Notes under the pieces: generated by a model
Seen by the model: the letters and a program-made list of their open reading frames with translations, nothing else
The model's database searches: none
What the model was told of the DNA's origin: nothing
Shown here: positions 48,337-56,161 of the stretch, in pieces
Layout of the letters: every line of letters begins with the position of its first letter
Position numbering within the stretch: position 1 is the first letter of the stretch
Translations under genes and position numbers: made by a program
Assembly (NCBI GenBank): GCA_964399535.1
Contig: CAYNRE010000070.1
Span: forward strand, 558,001-622,000
DNA length: 64,000 nt
From: CAYNRE01 sp964399535
Lineage (GTDB): Bacteria; Planctomycetota; Planctomycetia; Pirellulales; CAYNRE01
Direction of reading: 5' to 3'

Positions 48337-49905
48337 CTAGTCGGCGTTGGCCTCGGCCAGTTTCTTGCGCCAGAACGCGCGGGCCTGCAGGTGGTCGGCC
48401 AGCACCTGTTCTTGCTGCTCGGGGTCGGTCACCGTCTTCTTCAGTTCCGCGATTCGCCTTTCGACCCAGTCGACGAAGAATTGGACCGAGGCCCGGCTGA
48501 TGCGCTTCTGGCCGTCGACTTCGACAAAGTACGGGCCCGTCGAGCCGATCCGAAACGAATTCTCGAGCGTATGCGTCACCCGGGCCAGGAACCAACCGCT
48601 TTCTTTGAACTCCAGGATCGGCAGCGAAGCACCCTGTTTGACCCACTCGTCGAGCCGCACCGAGTGGACGATTTCGCCGTCGCGCACCAGTTCCAGATAT
48701 CCGTCCTTGTCGCGCGTGGCCAACTCCAACTCCATTTGCAGGCTTAAGGGCCGATAGGCCGAGGCCGTGAATACGTGCCCGGGGCGCTGGTCGGCCACGC
48801 GCGGCCGCAGCAGCGGGCCATTGGTTACCATCACCCGGCCGGCCCGCAGCCCTTCCCACCAGGCCTGGGGGCTGAATTCGCCCGGCAGGAACACGTAAAC
48901 CCGGTTGAACCCCACAGGGTTGGGCAGCACTCCCGAGGCGCTGCCGGCGGAAGGGGGAAGCCGTATTCCACAGTTGAGCAAGTGGTAATAAATGGTTTGA
49001 GACCAAAGGGCGTTGCCCGAGCGGCCGGGCAGCTCGCGGCGATCGCGGGGGCGGCCCCAGGCTTCGTTGTCGAGCACCTCGCCACGCTGCTGGTGGTTGT
49101 TCACCAACCCCACGCTATCCACCAGGCCGCTGGCTACCCAGGTGGGAAAATCCCACCAGAACGGTTTCTCCGCGTCGATCCAAACCCCGGGCGACTGCGC
49201 TTTGGCCAGCCGGGCGAAGTGCAGGGGACTAGGAAACTCGCGAGCCGAGCCCGCCAACGGCAGCGGTTCGGAAAGCCCGAAGTACAACAGCGCCCCGCCG
49301 CCCCGCTCGTCCTCGCCCGCCAGCGGGTTGTAGGCTCGGTTCTCGTCGAACGTAACCCAATCGGCCGAGGGAAGCTTCTTCTTCTTTGCCCAGGCGTTCT
49401 GGTCGTTCCACCAGGTAATGACGGGGGCCAGGTGCAGGTCTTCCGACTGCATCAAACGTTCGATCTCGCCCAGCGGCCGGTGCACGTGCAGGTCGCCCGA
49501 CCACCAGCCCTCGATCGCCATGTCGACCACCCGGCGCAGCTCGACGGTTTTCTTGTCGTCGGCAAAATCCTCGATGGTGAAATGGCCACTCACCACCGGG
49601 TATTCCGGGCCGCGTTCGATCTCGAAGGTGTATCCCCCGCGGCGCAGGTCGAGCTTCACCTGGCCGGGGCAAGCAAAGTGATCGTGAAAGAAGGGCATGC
49701 GCTTCGGCCGGTGCGGCACATCCGAGGGATTGCGCAAGTGAACGCGGCAGGCCAGCGGCTGCTTGGTCTCGGCGTCGACCACGGTCAGTTCCAGCCGACC
49801 ACCGGCAGCCCGCGCGGGCCGCGCCGCCCCGGGGGGCAGCATCGCCAGGGCCAAGACAAGCCAGCCCCAGCGTTTTCGGGCGTCGTGCGAACGTTGGCTC
49901 ACCAT
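48337..49905 (-). CDS. Secreted CehA/McbA-type metallohydrolase-like protein
   Basis: 522 aa from the ATG at 49905, with a signal peptide (RWGWLVLALAMLPPGAARPA). A beta-sandwich front (about 38-135) is followed by a PHP-like part beginning EGWWSGDLHVHRPLGEIERL, whose His residues resemble the metal ligands of the CehA/McbA family. The segment WWEGLRAGRVMVTNGPLLRP is typical as well. The family hydrolyses carbamates or unknown esters; the substrate here is not known. It may be bimetallic and periplasmic. Confidence 0.8.
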   Translation of the reverse strand: MVSQRSHDARKRWGWLVLALAMLPPGAARPARAAGGRLELTVVDAETKQPLACRVHLRNPSDVPHRPKRMPFFHDHFACPGQVKLDLRRGGYTFEIERGPEYPVVSGHFTIEDFADDKKTVELRRVVDMAIEGWWSGDLHVHRPLGEIERLMQSEDLHLAPVITWWNDQNAWAKKKKLPSADWVTFDENRAYNPLAGEDERGGGALLYFGLSEPLPLAGSAREFPSPLHFARLAKAQSPGVWIDAEKPFWWDFPTWVASGLVDSVGLVNNHQQRGEVLDNEAWGRPRDRRELPGRSGNALWSQTIYYHLLNCGIRLPPSAGSASGVLPNPVGFNRVYVFLPGEFSPQAWWEGLRAGRVMVTNGPLLRPRVADQRPGHVFTASAYRPLSLQMELELATRDKDGYLELVRDGEIVHSVRLDEWVKQGASLPILEFKESGWFLARVTHTLENSFRIGSTGPYFVEVDGQKRISRASVQFFVDWVERRIAELKKTVTDPEQQEQVLADHLQARAFWRKKLAEANAD

Positions 49906-50348
49906 CGGTGTTCTCAGCAAGCGATTCAGCTCCCCGAGCAGTCTGTCGAAATATGCCCTCGTGGCCTATTTCAACAAGCGCCAAGCGCCGAGCAAAGCTC
50001 GTCGCGGCTCGCAGAATAACGACTTACGTCGTCATTCTGGCATCGCATCCCTGCGATAACGCAGCCCGATGAAACCTTCAACGGGCTACTAGGGCCCCCG
50101 GCCGGCCAGACCAACCGGCCCTCGCCGGGCGTCGGGATGGTTTACGCGGCCCCACCGATCCAACTTTAGCTTCCCGGGTTGGGCGAAAAAGCCGAAACGG
50201 CCCCCCGAGGGCGGCATGATGCCGAGCCACCGGGCGTAGCTCTGGTCCGAAAACAACGAACCACCCCCCCGGTTGCCGTGTCCTGGCCAAGCAGCGTATA
50301 GTGAGGGCTCAAACCAAGTTCGGGCGATGTAGCAGGGAGATTTCTGGC
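49906..50348. other. Divergent intergenic region between CehA-like gene and asd
   Basis: 443 bp without a supported gene. It holds the hairpin at 50013-50038. The asd promoter should lie toward the right end. Confidence 0.5.
50013..50038. other. Imperfect hairpin upstream of asd
   Basis: AGAATAACGAC pairs with GTCGTCATTCT around TTAC, with one mismatch in an 11-bp stem. No T-tract follows, so it is not a canonical terminator. Confidence 0.4.
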
Positions 50349-51377
50349 GTGTTTTCCACCGTTGCCGTGGTCGGGGCCACTGGGGCCGTCGGCTCGATCA
50401 TTCTCGACCTGTTGGCCGAGCGCAAGTTTCCTTGCCAGCGACTGCGGCTGCTGGCGTCGCGGCGCTCGGCGGGCAAGACGATCCGCTTTGCGGGCCAAAC
50501 CATCGAAGTGGAAGCGCTGACGCCCGACGCCTTCGACGGGGTCGACCTGGTCATCGGCAGCACCCCGGACGAAATCGCCAAGGAATTCGCCCCCTGGGCG
50601 GTCGAGCGGGGGGCGGTCGTGGTCGACGAAAGCGGCTACTGGCGGATGGACCCCGAGGTGCCGCTGGTGATTCCCGAGGTGAATCCCGAGGCGGTCGATC
50701 GGCACCGCGGCATTATCGCCAGCCCCAATTGTTCCACTACGCAAATGGTGGTGGCGATCAAGCCGCTGCACGATGCCGCCCGGGTGCGCCGGGTGGTGGT
50801 GAGCACTTATCAAGCCACGAGTGGCGCCGGGCTGTCGGGCACGCAAGACCTGGAGCAGGGGACCCGGGCCCAGCTCGAGGGGCGCGAGCACGCCTATGCG
50901 GCCTTTGCTCACCCGATCGCCTTCAACGTCATTCCGCAGATCGGCGCGCCCAAACACCAAGGCTACACCTCGGAAGAGATGAAGATGGTGTGGGAGACCC
51001 GCAAGATTCTCGACGACGACTCAATCCAAGTCTGCCCCACTTGCGTGCGGGTGCCGGTGAGCAATTGCCATAGCGAAAGCATCCTGGTGGAAACCGAGCG
51101 CAAGCTCACGGTCGACGAGGCGCGGCGGCTGTTTGCCGCGATGCCGGGCGTGGCGGTGCTCGACGACCTGGGGAGCAAGTCGTACCCCATGCCGCTGAAC
51201 TGCGATCGCCGCGACGAGGTGTTCGTCGGCCGAATTCGCGAAGACCTGTCGAGCCCCAACGGGCTGGCCTTCTGGTGCGTGAGCGATAACCTGCGCAAGG
51301 GGGCTGCCACCAACGCGGTACAGATCGCCGAGCTCCTGGCGGCGCGGCGCGCGGCCGGCCTGGTGAAAACCGGCTAA
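50349..51377 (+). CDS. asd: Aspartate-semialdehyde dehydrogenase
   Basis: 342 aa from a GTG at 50349 with AGGGAG upstream; upstream in-frame ATGs would precede the Rossmann start. TVAVVGATGAVGSIILDLL is the NADP-binding motif, ASPNCSTTQM holds the catalytic Cys128, and RVPVSNCHSESI supplies the downstream His region. It reduces aspartyl phosphate to aspartate semialdehyde for lysine, threonine, methionine and diaminopimelate synthesis. truA follows 67 bp downstream. Confidence 0.97.
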   Translation: MFSTVAVVGATGAVGSIILDLLAERKFPCQRLRLLASRRSAGKTIRFAGQTIEVEALTPDAFDGVDLVIGSTPDEIAKEFAPWAVERGAVVVDESGYWRMDPEVPLVIPEVNPEAVDRHRGIIASPNCSTTQMVVAIKPLHDAARVRRVVVSTYQATSGAGLSGTQDLEQGTRAQLEGREHAYAAFAHPIAFNVIPQIGAPKHQGYTSEEMKMVWETRKILDDDSIQVCPTCVRVPVSNCHSESILVETERKLTVDEARRLFAAMPGVAVLDDLGSKSYPMPLNCDRRDEVFVGRIREDLSSPNGLAFWCVSDNLRKGAATNAVQIAELLAARRAAGLVKTG

Positions 51378-51444
51378 CGCCGCCCGGCGGTGCCCGCCCC
51401 GGAATACAGCGTTCGAGGCCGCCCAGCAACGGACCCCCCCCGCC

Positions 51445-52317
51445 ATGTCGGCCACCGATGTCCGGCCTTCGCGCCATTTCCGGTTGCTGCTGGCGTACGA
51501 CGGCACCCACTACCACGGCTGGCAGCGGCAACCCGAGCAGACCACGGTGCAGGGCTGCCTGGAGCGGGCGCTCGAGCGCTTGACCGGCGAGGCGCTCAGC
51601 GTGGTGGGCGCAAGCCGCACCGACGCGGGGGTGCACGCCCTGGCCCAACTGGCCAGCTTCTCGACCACGGCCCGCTTGCCCGCCGCCGCCTATCGGCGAG
51701 GACTCAACGCCCTCTTGCCGGGCGATATTCGTGTGATCGAAGCCGCGGAAACCGGGGCCCGGTTCCACGCGATTCGTGCCGCCCGCGGCAAACGCTATCG
51801 CTACGTGCTGGCCGATCGGCCGCTGGCCAATCCGTTCTGGGGCCGCTACGTTTGGCACCTACCCAGCCCGCTCGACGCCGCGGCCATGCATCGCGCGGCC
51901 CAGGCCCTGGTGGGCCAGCACGATTTCGCCAGCTTCGTCACGGGCCCACCGCAAACTAATAGCACCGTGCGCACCATCTTCGAGTGCACCGTGCGCCGCG
52001 GCGCGGCGGGCGAACTGGGCAGCTTGTGGACCGCTGAGGGTACCCCGGCCGAGGGCCTGGTTGTGCTGGAGGTGGCCGGCGACGGTTTCCTCTACAACAT
52101 GGTTCGGACCATCGTGGGAACCCTGCGCGAAGTGGGCCTGGGCCGCCGCGCCGAGGATTGGGTGCGCCAGGTGCTGGCGGCCCAGAACCGCACGGCGGCC
52201 GGCATGACGGCTCCGCCTCAAGGGCTGGTGCTCGTGGCGATCGACTATCAAGACTGTCCGCCGGCGGAAGGAGTTTGCCAGTCGGAATGCGAGTGGCCCA
52301 CGTCATCACCCGCCTGA
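51445..52317 (+). CDS. truA: tRNA pseudouridine(38-40) synthase
   Basis: 290 aa, slightly longer than the usual ~270 because of a short C-terminal tail. RLLLAYDGTHYHGWQRQP and GASRTDAGVHALAQL (catalytic Asp60) are TruA signatures, as is GFLYNMVRTIVGTLREVG. It isomerises uridines in the anticodon arm of tRNAs. Its last 31 bases overlap the start of the next gene, suggesting translational coupling. Confidence 0.97.
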   Translation: MSATDVRPSRHFRLLLAYDGTHYHGWQRQPEQTTVQGCLERALERLTGEALSVVGASRTDAGVHALAQLASFSTTARLPAAAYRRGLNALLPGDIRVIEAAETGARFHAIRAARGKRYRYVLADRPLANPFWGRYVWHLPSPLDAAAMHRAAQALVGQHDFASFVTGPPQTNSTVRTIFECTVRRGAAGELGSLWTAEGTPAEGLVVLEVAGDGFLYNMVRTIVGTLREVGLGRRAEDWVRQVLAAQNRTAAGMTAPPQGLVLVAIDYQDCPPAEGVCQSECEWPTSSPA

Positions 52318-53453
52318 TTCTGGGGGGCGCGCAGGAGAACACGCTGTTAACCTGCGAAGACCTGCTGCGCCTGTACGGCGACGAGGTACTGCTCGTTACC
52401 GGACCGCCGCTGGGGCCCGAAGGGAGCCTGCTCGAGCGGGCCCGGCGAAACCAGGTTCCCTTGGCGCTGTTGAATTCGCTGCGAAGAAATATTCACCCCG
52501 TCTACGACCCGGCAGCCTACTTCGAATTGAAGCGGGTACTGCGCGAGTTTCGCCCCGACGTGGTTCACACCCATAGCGCCAAAGCGGGCCTACTGGGCAG
52601 AGCGACCGCCACGGCCCTGGGGGTGCCCGCCATTATTCACGGGGTCCACGGCGCGCCGTTTCACCCCTATCAAAGCCCTTTGGCCCGGGCATTCTTTCGC
52701 GGCTGCGAACGCTGGGCGGCCAGCCGGTGCCAGGCGTATATCAGCGTCTGCGACGCCATGACCGACCTGTTGGTCCAGGCCGGCGTCGATCGCCGCGAGA
52801 AATTCCACACGGTTTACAGCGGCATGGAGGTCGAGCCGTTTCTGGAAAGCGACTCGCATCGTGCCCGGGTTCGCGCCGAGTTGGGCTATGCCGACGATCA
52901 GGTGGTATTCGGCAAGGTGGCCCGGTTGTTTCACCTGAAGGGGCACGAGTATCTGATCGCGGCGGCCCGGGCCGTGGTCGCCGCCCAGCCCCGGGCTCGC
53001 TTTCTGCTGGTGGGCGACGGCATCCTGCGCGCAACCCTTGAAGCTCAACTGGCCCAAGCCGGCCTGACCCCGTACTTTCAATTCACGGGGCTGGTGCCCC
53101 CCGAGCGTGTGCCCGAGTTGATGGCCGCAATGGATGTGGTGGTGCACACGAGTCTTCGCGAGGGCCTGGCCCGGGCACTGGCCCAAGGTGTGCTTTCCGG
53201 CAAACCGGTGGTGAGCTTCGATATCGACGGTGCGCGCGAGATCGCCCTTGCCGGTGAGACCGGTTACCTGTTGCCCCCCCAAGATGTGCCGGCGCTGGAG
53301 CAGGCCTTGATCGAACTGGCGACGAGCCCAGTGCTTCGCCAGCAGCTAGGGCAGGGGGGTCGTTTGCGATTCGCCGAGGTGTTCCGGCACCAGAACGCCA
53401 CCGCGCGGATTCGGGCGATTTACGAGCAGGTGCTGGCGCGGCAGGGCGCGTAA
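52287..53453 (+). CDS. GT4-family glycosyltransferase
   Basis: 388 aa from the ATG at 52287, inside the end of truA. MRVAHVITRLILGGAQENTL is the GT4 N-terminal motif; VVHTHSAKAGLLGR, GKVARLFHLKGHEYLI and the C-terminal E-x7-E-type region DIDGAREIALAGETGYLLPP follow. A retaining glycosyltransferase with GT-B fold, probably for exopolysaccharide or envelope glycans. An in-frame start 43 codons upstream within truA is not needed. Confidence 0.92.
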   Translation: MRVAHVITRLILGGAQENTLLTCEDLLRLYGDEVLLVTGPPLGPEGSLLERARRNQVPLALLNSLRRNIHPVYDPAAYFELKRVLREFRPDVVHTHSAKAGLLGRATATALGVPAIIHGVHGAPFHPYQSPLARAFFRGCERWAASRCQAYISVCDAMTDLLVQAGVDRREKFHTVYSGMEVEPFLESDSHRARVRAELGYADDQVVFGKVARLFHLKGHEYLIAAARAVVAAQPRARFLLVGDGILRATLEAQLAQAGLTPYFQFTGLVPPERVPELMAAMDVVVHTSLREGLARALAQGVLSGKPVVSFDIDGAREIALAGETGYLLPPQDVPALEQALIELATSPVLRQQLGQGGRLRFAEVFRHQNATARIRAIYEQVLARQGA

Positions 53454-53609
53454 GCCGCAGCGCAAGTGCGGCCCACCAGGGGCACTGGCCGCGCGGCCGA
53501 GCGCGTAAGCCGCGGCGCGGCCGGGTGGCACCGTTGAACCCTCTTGACCGACGGCTGGTGCATTTCTTACCAGTGCCGCGCCGTTCGATAGGTTCACTGT
53601 TCGCTGGGT

Positions 53610-53722
53610 GGCCCGGACAACTCGTTTGTCCGGGTCCCGTAGGGACAAGAGGTGAGCCGACTGATTCCAAGCCCTCTTATTGCTTCGCAACACCGACAAC
53701 AAGTTGTCGGTGCCACCCCGCG
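53610..53722. repeat. 113-bp structured repeat, copy A
   Basis: Matches 55838-55950 with 4 mismatches and no gap. It contains a 9-bp hairpin CCCGGACAA-CTCGT-TTGTCCGGG, a small GTCCC-GTA-GGGAC hairpin and a 10-bp inverted pair CACCGACAAC/GTTGTCGGTG. It lies left of the lectin-like gene pair. Confidence 0.9.
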
Positions 53723-53739
53723 ACAGCGGACGGATGTGA

Positions 53740-53996
53740 TGCGAGCGCATGGGAGCCGCGAACGCTGACAAGTCTTTCAGGTATGCCTGTCGGCAATGGT
53801 TCGACGGTAGCCGATCACAAAACCAGGGGACGATCGCCGCAGCGGCGTTGGTGCCCGTGTGGATCGTCGCGGGGAGCAGGCAAGTGAGCTGTTCGGCAAT
53901 CTTCTCGTCAGACGTCAAGTCATTGTCGGCCGGAACGAGTGCCCCGATGATGTTCGGCGAGTCAGTCAAGCTGACCGAACGTAAACCCAAGCGCAT
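53740..53996 (-). pseudogene. N-terminal fragment of a site-specific tyrosine recombinase (tentative)
   Basis: From the ATG at 53996 the minus strand reads TDSPNIIGALVPADNDLTSD, then a segment with LPSNHCRQAYLKDLSAFAA, which has the SAM-like N-terminal pattern of integrases. Homology stops shortly before the 113-bp repeat; the frame then continues through the repeat with no catalytic domain. It looks like an integrase truncated by repeat insertion or recombination. The resemblance is limited, so the call is tentative. Confidence 0.4.
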
Positions 53997-54095
53997 GTGA
54001 GATAAAGCACATTGAACTTGGGCTTGCGGTCGACTAAACTTAACGCTTGCGCACCGCATTGATGGGTCAACTGCAACGCTCCTGGGAGGCTGACC

Positions 54096-54947
54096 ATGAC
54101 GCTGGCAGTGCGTTCGAGGTCGCGATTGGCTCCCGCCCTCCTGGCCGCTTGCTCGTGGCTTGTCGTCAACACGGAACCGGTCACTGCGGGGCCGTTCCGC
54201 TGGCCTTCAGGTGCCGGGGGTAACGGCAATATCTACGAGCGGCTGCTCCGCCCCGGGGGGAGCACCTGGCCCGAGGCTCAGGCCGATTCGGCCTCGCTCT
54301 TGTTTCGTGGCGTGGCAGGCCACTTGGTCACCGTCAACTCGGCCGACGAGTGGAAGTTCATCGTCACTCAGTTTCCCGTCGATTGGACCTGGATTGGCCT
54401 GACCGACCAGGACCAAGAGGGGCAGTTTGATTGGGTCACGGGCGAGCCGGTCACCTTTACCCGCTGGATTCCGAACGAGCCCAATCAAGCGGGCAATGAA
54501 GACTACGTTTTCTACCAGCGGAGTAGCGGCCTGGAAGGCGATTGGGGGTGGAATGATTTCGGCGATTACCGCAATGTCTACACTGGGGCTCTGCCGATCG
54601 GCTTCGTTGTCGAATACGAGAACCCGCCCGAGTTGATCGCCGATGGTAATGCGGATTGCGAGGTGGGAATTGCGGATTACACCCTGTGGGCCTCGCTCTT
54701 CGGTCAAACCGACGCAGGACTCGCCGGCGATTTCGATGGTAATGGGACGGTCGGCTTGGGAGACTACACCCTTTGGGCGGTCAACTTCGGGAATACCTGC
54801 GCGATGGGAATGAAAGTACCCGAGCCGTCGGGGATCGTACTGGCCGAGGTCGGATTCGCATTGGCGCTGCTCGGCCATTCGATCCGATCTCGCGTCAACA
54901 AAGCCATGAAGCAATCAAACAACTGGCCGCAAGGATCGGGGCCCTGA
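54096..54947 (+). CDS. Secreted C-type-lectin-like protein with dockerin-like repeat and PEP-CTERM-like tail (1)
   Basis: 283 aa. A signal peptide (about 1-31) is followed by a C-type-lectin-like domain (about 35-195) with GHLVTVNSADEWKFIV, WTWIGLTDQDQEGQFDW and WIPNEPNQAGNEDYV. Dockerin-like calcium loops follow (DGNADCEVGIADYTLW and DFDGNGTVGLGDYTLW), then KVPEPSGIVLAEVGFALALL as a PEP-CTERM-like sorting signal. It is a surface or extracellular carbohydrate-binding candidate. It is tandem with a paralog 29 bp downstream, and both lie between 113-bp direct repeats. Confidence 0.87.
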   Translation: MTLAVRSRSRLAPALLAACSWLVVNTEPVTAGPFRWPSGAGGNGNIYERLLRPGGSTWPEAQADSASLLFRGVAGHLVTVNSADEWKFIVTQFPVDWTWIGLTDQDQEGQFDWVTGEPVTFTRWIPNEPNQAGNEDYVFYQRSSGLEGDWGWNDFGDYRNVYTGALPIGFVVEYENPPELIADGNADCEVGIADYTLWASLFGQTDAGLAGDFDGNGTVGLGDYTLWAVNFGNTCAMGMKVPEPSGIVLAEVGFALALLGHSIRSRVNKAMKQSNNWPQGSGP

Positions 54948-54976
54948 ATTTGGGGATTTCTTCATCGGAGGGAGTG

Positions 54977-55813
54977 ATGGTGCGCTGCGCTCGATTGCTG
55001 AGGATATCCGCCTGGATCGCGACCATTGTTTCGGTTCGCTCGATTGCCGAGGCCGAGCCGATCTATTGGTCGCCTTTGGACGGAGGCAACGGGCACTTTT
55101 ATGATGTCGTGCGCAACGGCCTCGCGGAACCTTGGGCCACGGTAAGTAGTTTGGCCAACACGTCGATCCTTCACCGTGCACACGGTTACTTGGCTACGGT
55201 TACCTCGGCGGCTGAAAAGGATTTCATCGTCGATTCGTTCGGCGATTCGCTCCGGGGCGTGTGGTTGGGCGGCTTCCAAGAGCCCGGTAGTGCCGAACCC
55301 GGGGCTGGTTGGCAGTGGATTACGGCCGAGCCCTGGGTCTACACGAATTGGGACCCTACGGAGCCGAACAATTCCGGGGGCCAGGAAAACTACCTGGTGT
55401 TTGGCACGGCCGGATCCAGCGAACTTGGCGTGTGGAACGACTTGGACGGAGTAACTCCTCCCCAGGAGTATGTTTTCGGTTATGTGATCGAATACGCTCC
55501 CGATCCGTGCGTCTTGCTGTTCGGGGATGCGAATTGCGACTGCGAGGTGGGTGCTGCTGACATTGCCATCTGGGCTGCCCAGTTTGGCCAAACCGGCGCG
55601 GACCTGACGGCCGATTTCGACGAAAACGGTACGGTGGGGGCCGGAGACTATGTCCGCTGGGCGGCCAATTTTGGTAACACGTGCCCCATGGCGGCCAGCG
55701 TGCCCGAACCATCGACGCTCATGTTGGCGATCATCGGCTTCGTACTTGTCGTGTTTGGCCGCCCCGGCCGCAGACTGGCTGGATCCCTGCAAGCCATGGT
55801 GGCGAGCCCTTAA
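54977..55813 (+). CDS. Secreted C-type-lectin-like protein with dockerin-like repeat and PEP-CTERM-like tail (2)
   Basis: 278 aa from the ATG at 54977, preceded by GGAGGGAG. A signal peptide ends near AEAEP; the lectin-like domain has HGYLATVTSAAEKDFIV, GVWLGGFQEPGS and WDPTEPNNSGGQENYLV. Dockerin-like loops GDANCDCEVGAADIAIW and DFDENGTVGAGDYVRW follow, then SVPEPSTLMLAIIGFVLVVF and an arginine-rich end. Same architecture as the preceding gene but clearly diverged, so an old tandem duplication. It probably shares export and surface sorting with it. Confidence 0.88.
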   Translation: MVRCARLLRISAWIATIVSVRSIAEAEPIYWSPLDGGNGHFYDVVRNGLAEPWATVSSLANTSILHRAHGYLATVTSAAEKDFIVDSFGDSLRGVWLGGFQEPGSAEPGAGWQWITAEPWVYTNWDPTEPNNSGGQENYLVFGTAGSSELGVWNDLDGVTPPQEYVFGYVIEYAPDPCVLLFGDANCDCEVGAADIAIWAAQFGQTGADLTADFDENGTVGAGDYVRWAANFGNTCPMAASVPEPSTLMLAIIGFVLVVFGRPGRRLAGSLQAMVASP

Positions 55814-55837
55814 ACTTGGCCACTAGCAGCGCCGGTT

Positions 55838-55950
55838 GGCCCGCGCAACTCGTTTGTCCGGGTCCCGTAGGGACAAGAGGTGAGCCGACTGATTCCAAGC
55901 CCTCTTATTGCTTCGCAAGACCGACAACAAGTTGTCGGGGCCACCCCGCG
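55838..55950. repeat. 113-bp structured repeat, copy B
   Basis: Direct repeat of 53610-53722. Two of its four differences (CG for GA) break the first hairpin stem; the CCGACAAC/GTTGTCGG inverted pair is kept. Copies A and B enclose exactly the two lectin-like genes plus the integrase fragment. Confidence 0.9.
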
Positions 55951-55975
55951 TCCCCTTTTCTGCCTCCGTGCTCAT

Positions 55976-56090
55976 GACATCCGCTGCGTGCCCCCGCGTT
56001 GCTTCGCAACCCCGACGCACTGCGTGTGTCGGGGCTACCCTGCTGGTGTGTCGGGGCCACCCTGCGGCCCACCAGGGGCACTGGCCAGGC
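55976..56090. repeat. Mosaic of GTCGGGGC-type stem-loop modules
   Basis: The motif TTGCTTCGCAA-CCCGAC ... GTCGGGGCTACCC is followed by TGTGTCGGGGCCACCC and GCCCACCAGGGGCACTGGCC. These are partial copies of the module at the right end of the 113-bp repeat, indicating stepwise accretion of small palindromic units. Confidence 0.6.
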
Positions 56091-56161
56091 GGCGCGCACA
56101 CTCCGGAAGCGGCTTTTGTAAATCTCAACCCGGCCACCGCTCCGCGCCACACACGGGGGGC

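Larger units (their letters stand above)
53454..54095. other. Repeat-rich intergenic region with integrase fragment
   Basis: 642 bp. It holds a GCCCACCAGGGGCACTGGCC block (53469-53488) that recurs near 56067, the 113-bp repeat at 53610-53722, and an integrase-like N-terminal remnant on the minus strand (53740-53996). No intact gene. Confidence 0.6.
55814..56161. other. Repeat-rich intergenic region right of the lectin-like pair
   Basis: 348 bp without a gene. It contains the second 113-bp repeat and then two shorter, related modules (TTGCTTCGCAA followed by an inverted CCGAC/GTCGG pair), ending with GGCCCACCAGGGGCACTGGCC-like sequence at 56067-56086. Confidence 0.6.

Noticed and set aside
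53346..53739. Minus-strand coding continuation through the 113-bp repeat and over the end of the GT4 gene
   Set aside because: The repeat is structured non-coding DNA also found elsewhere, and the frame lacks any family signal there.
54962..55792. Minus-strand frame opposite the second lectin-like gene
   Set aside because: The plus-strand product has a clear signal peptide, lectin-like and dockerin-like motifs, so the antisense frame is a shadow.
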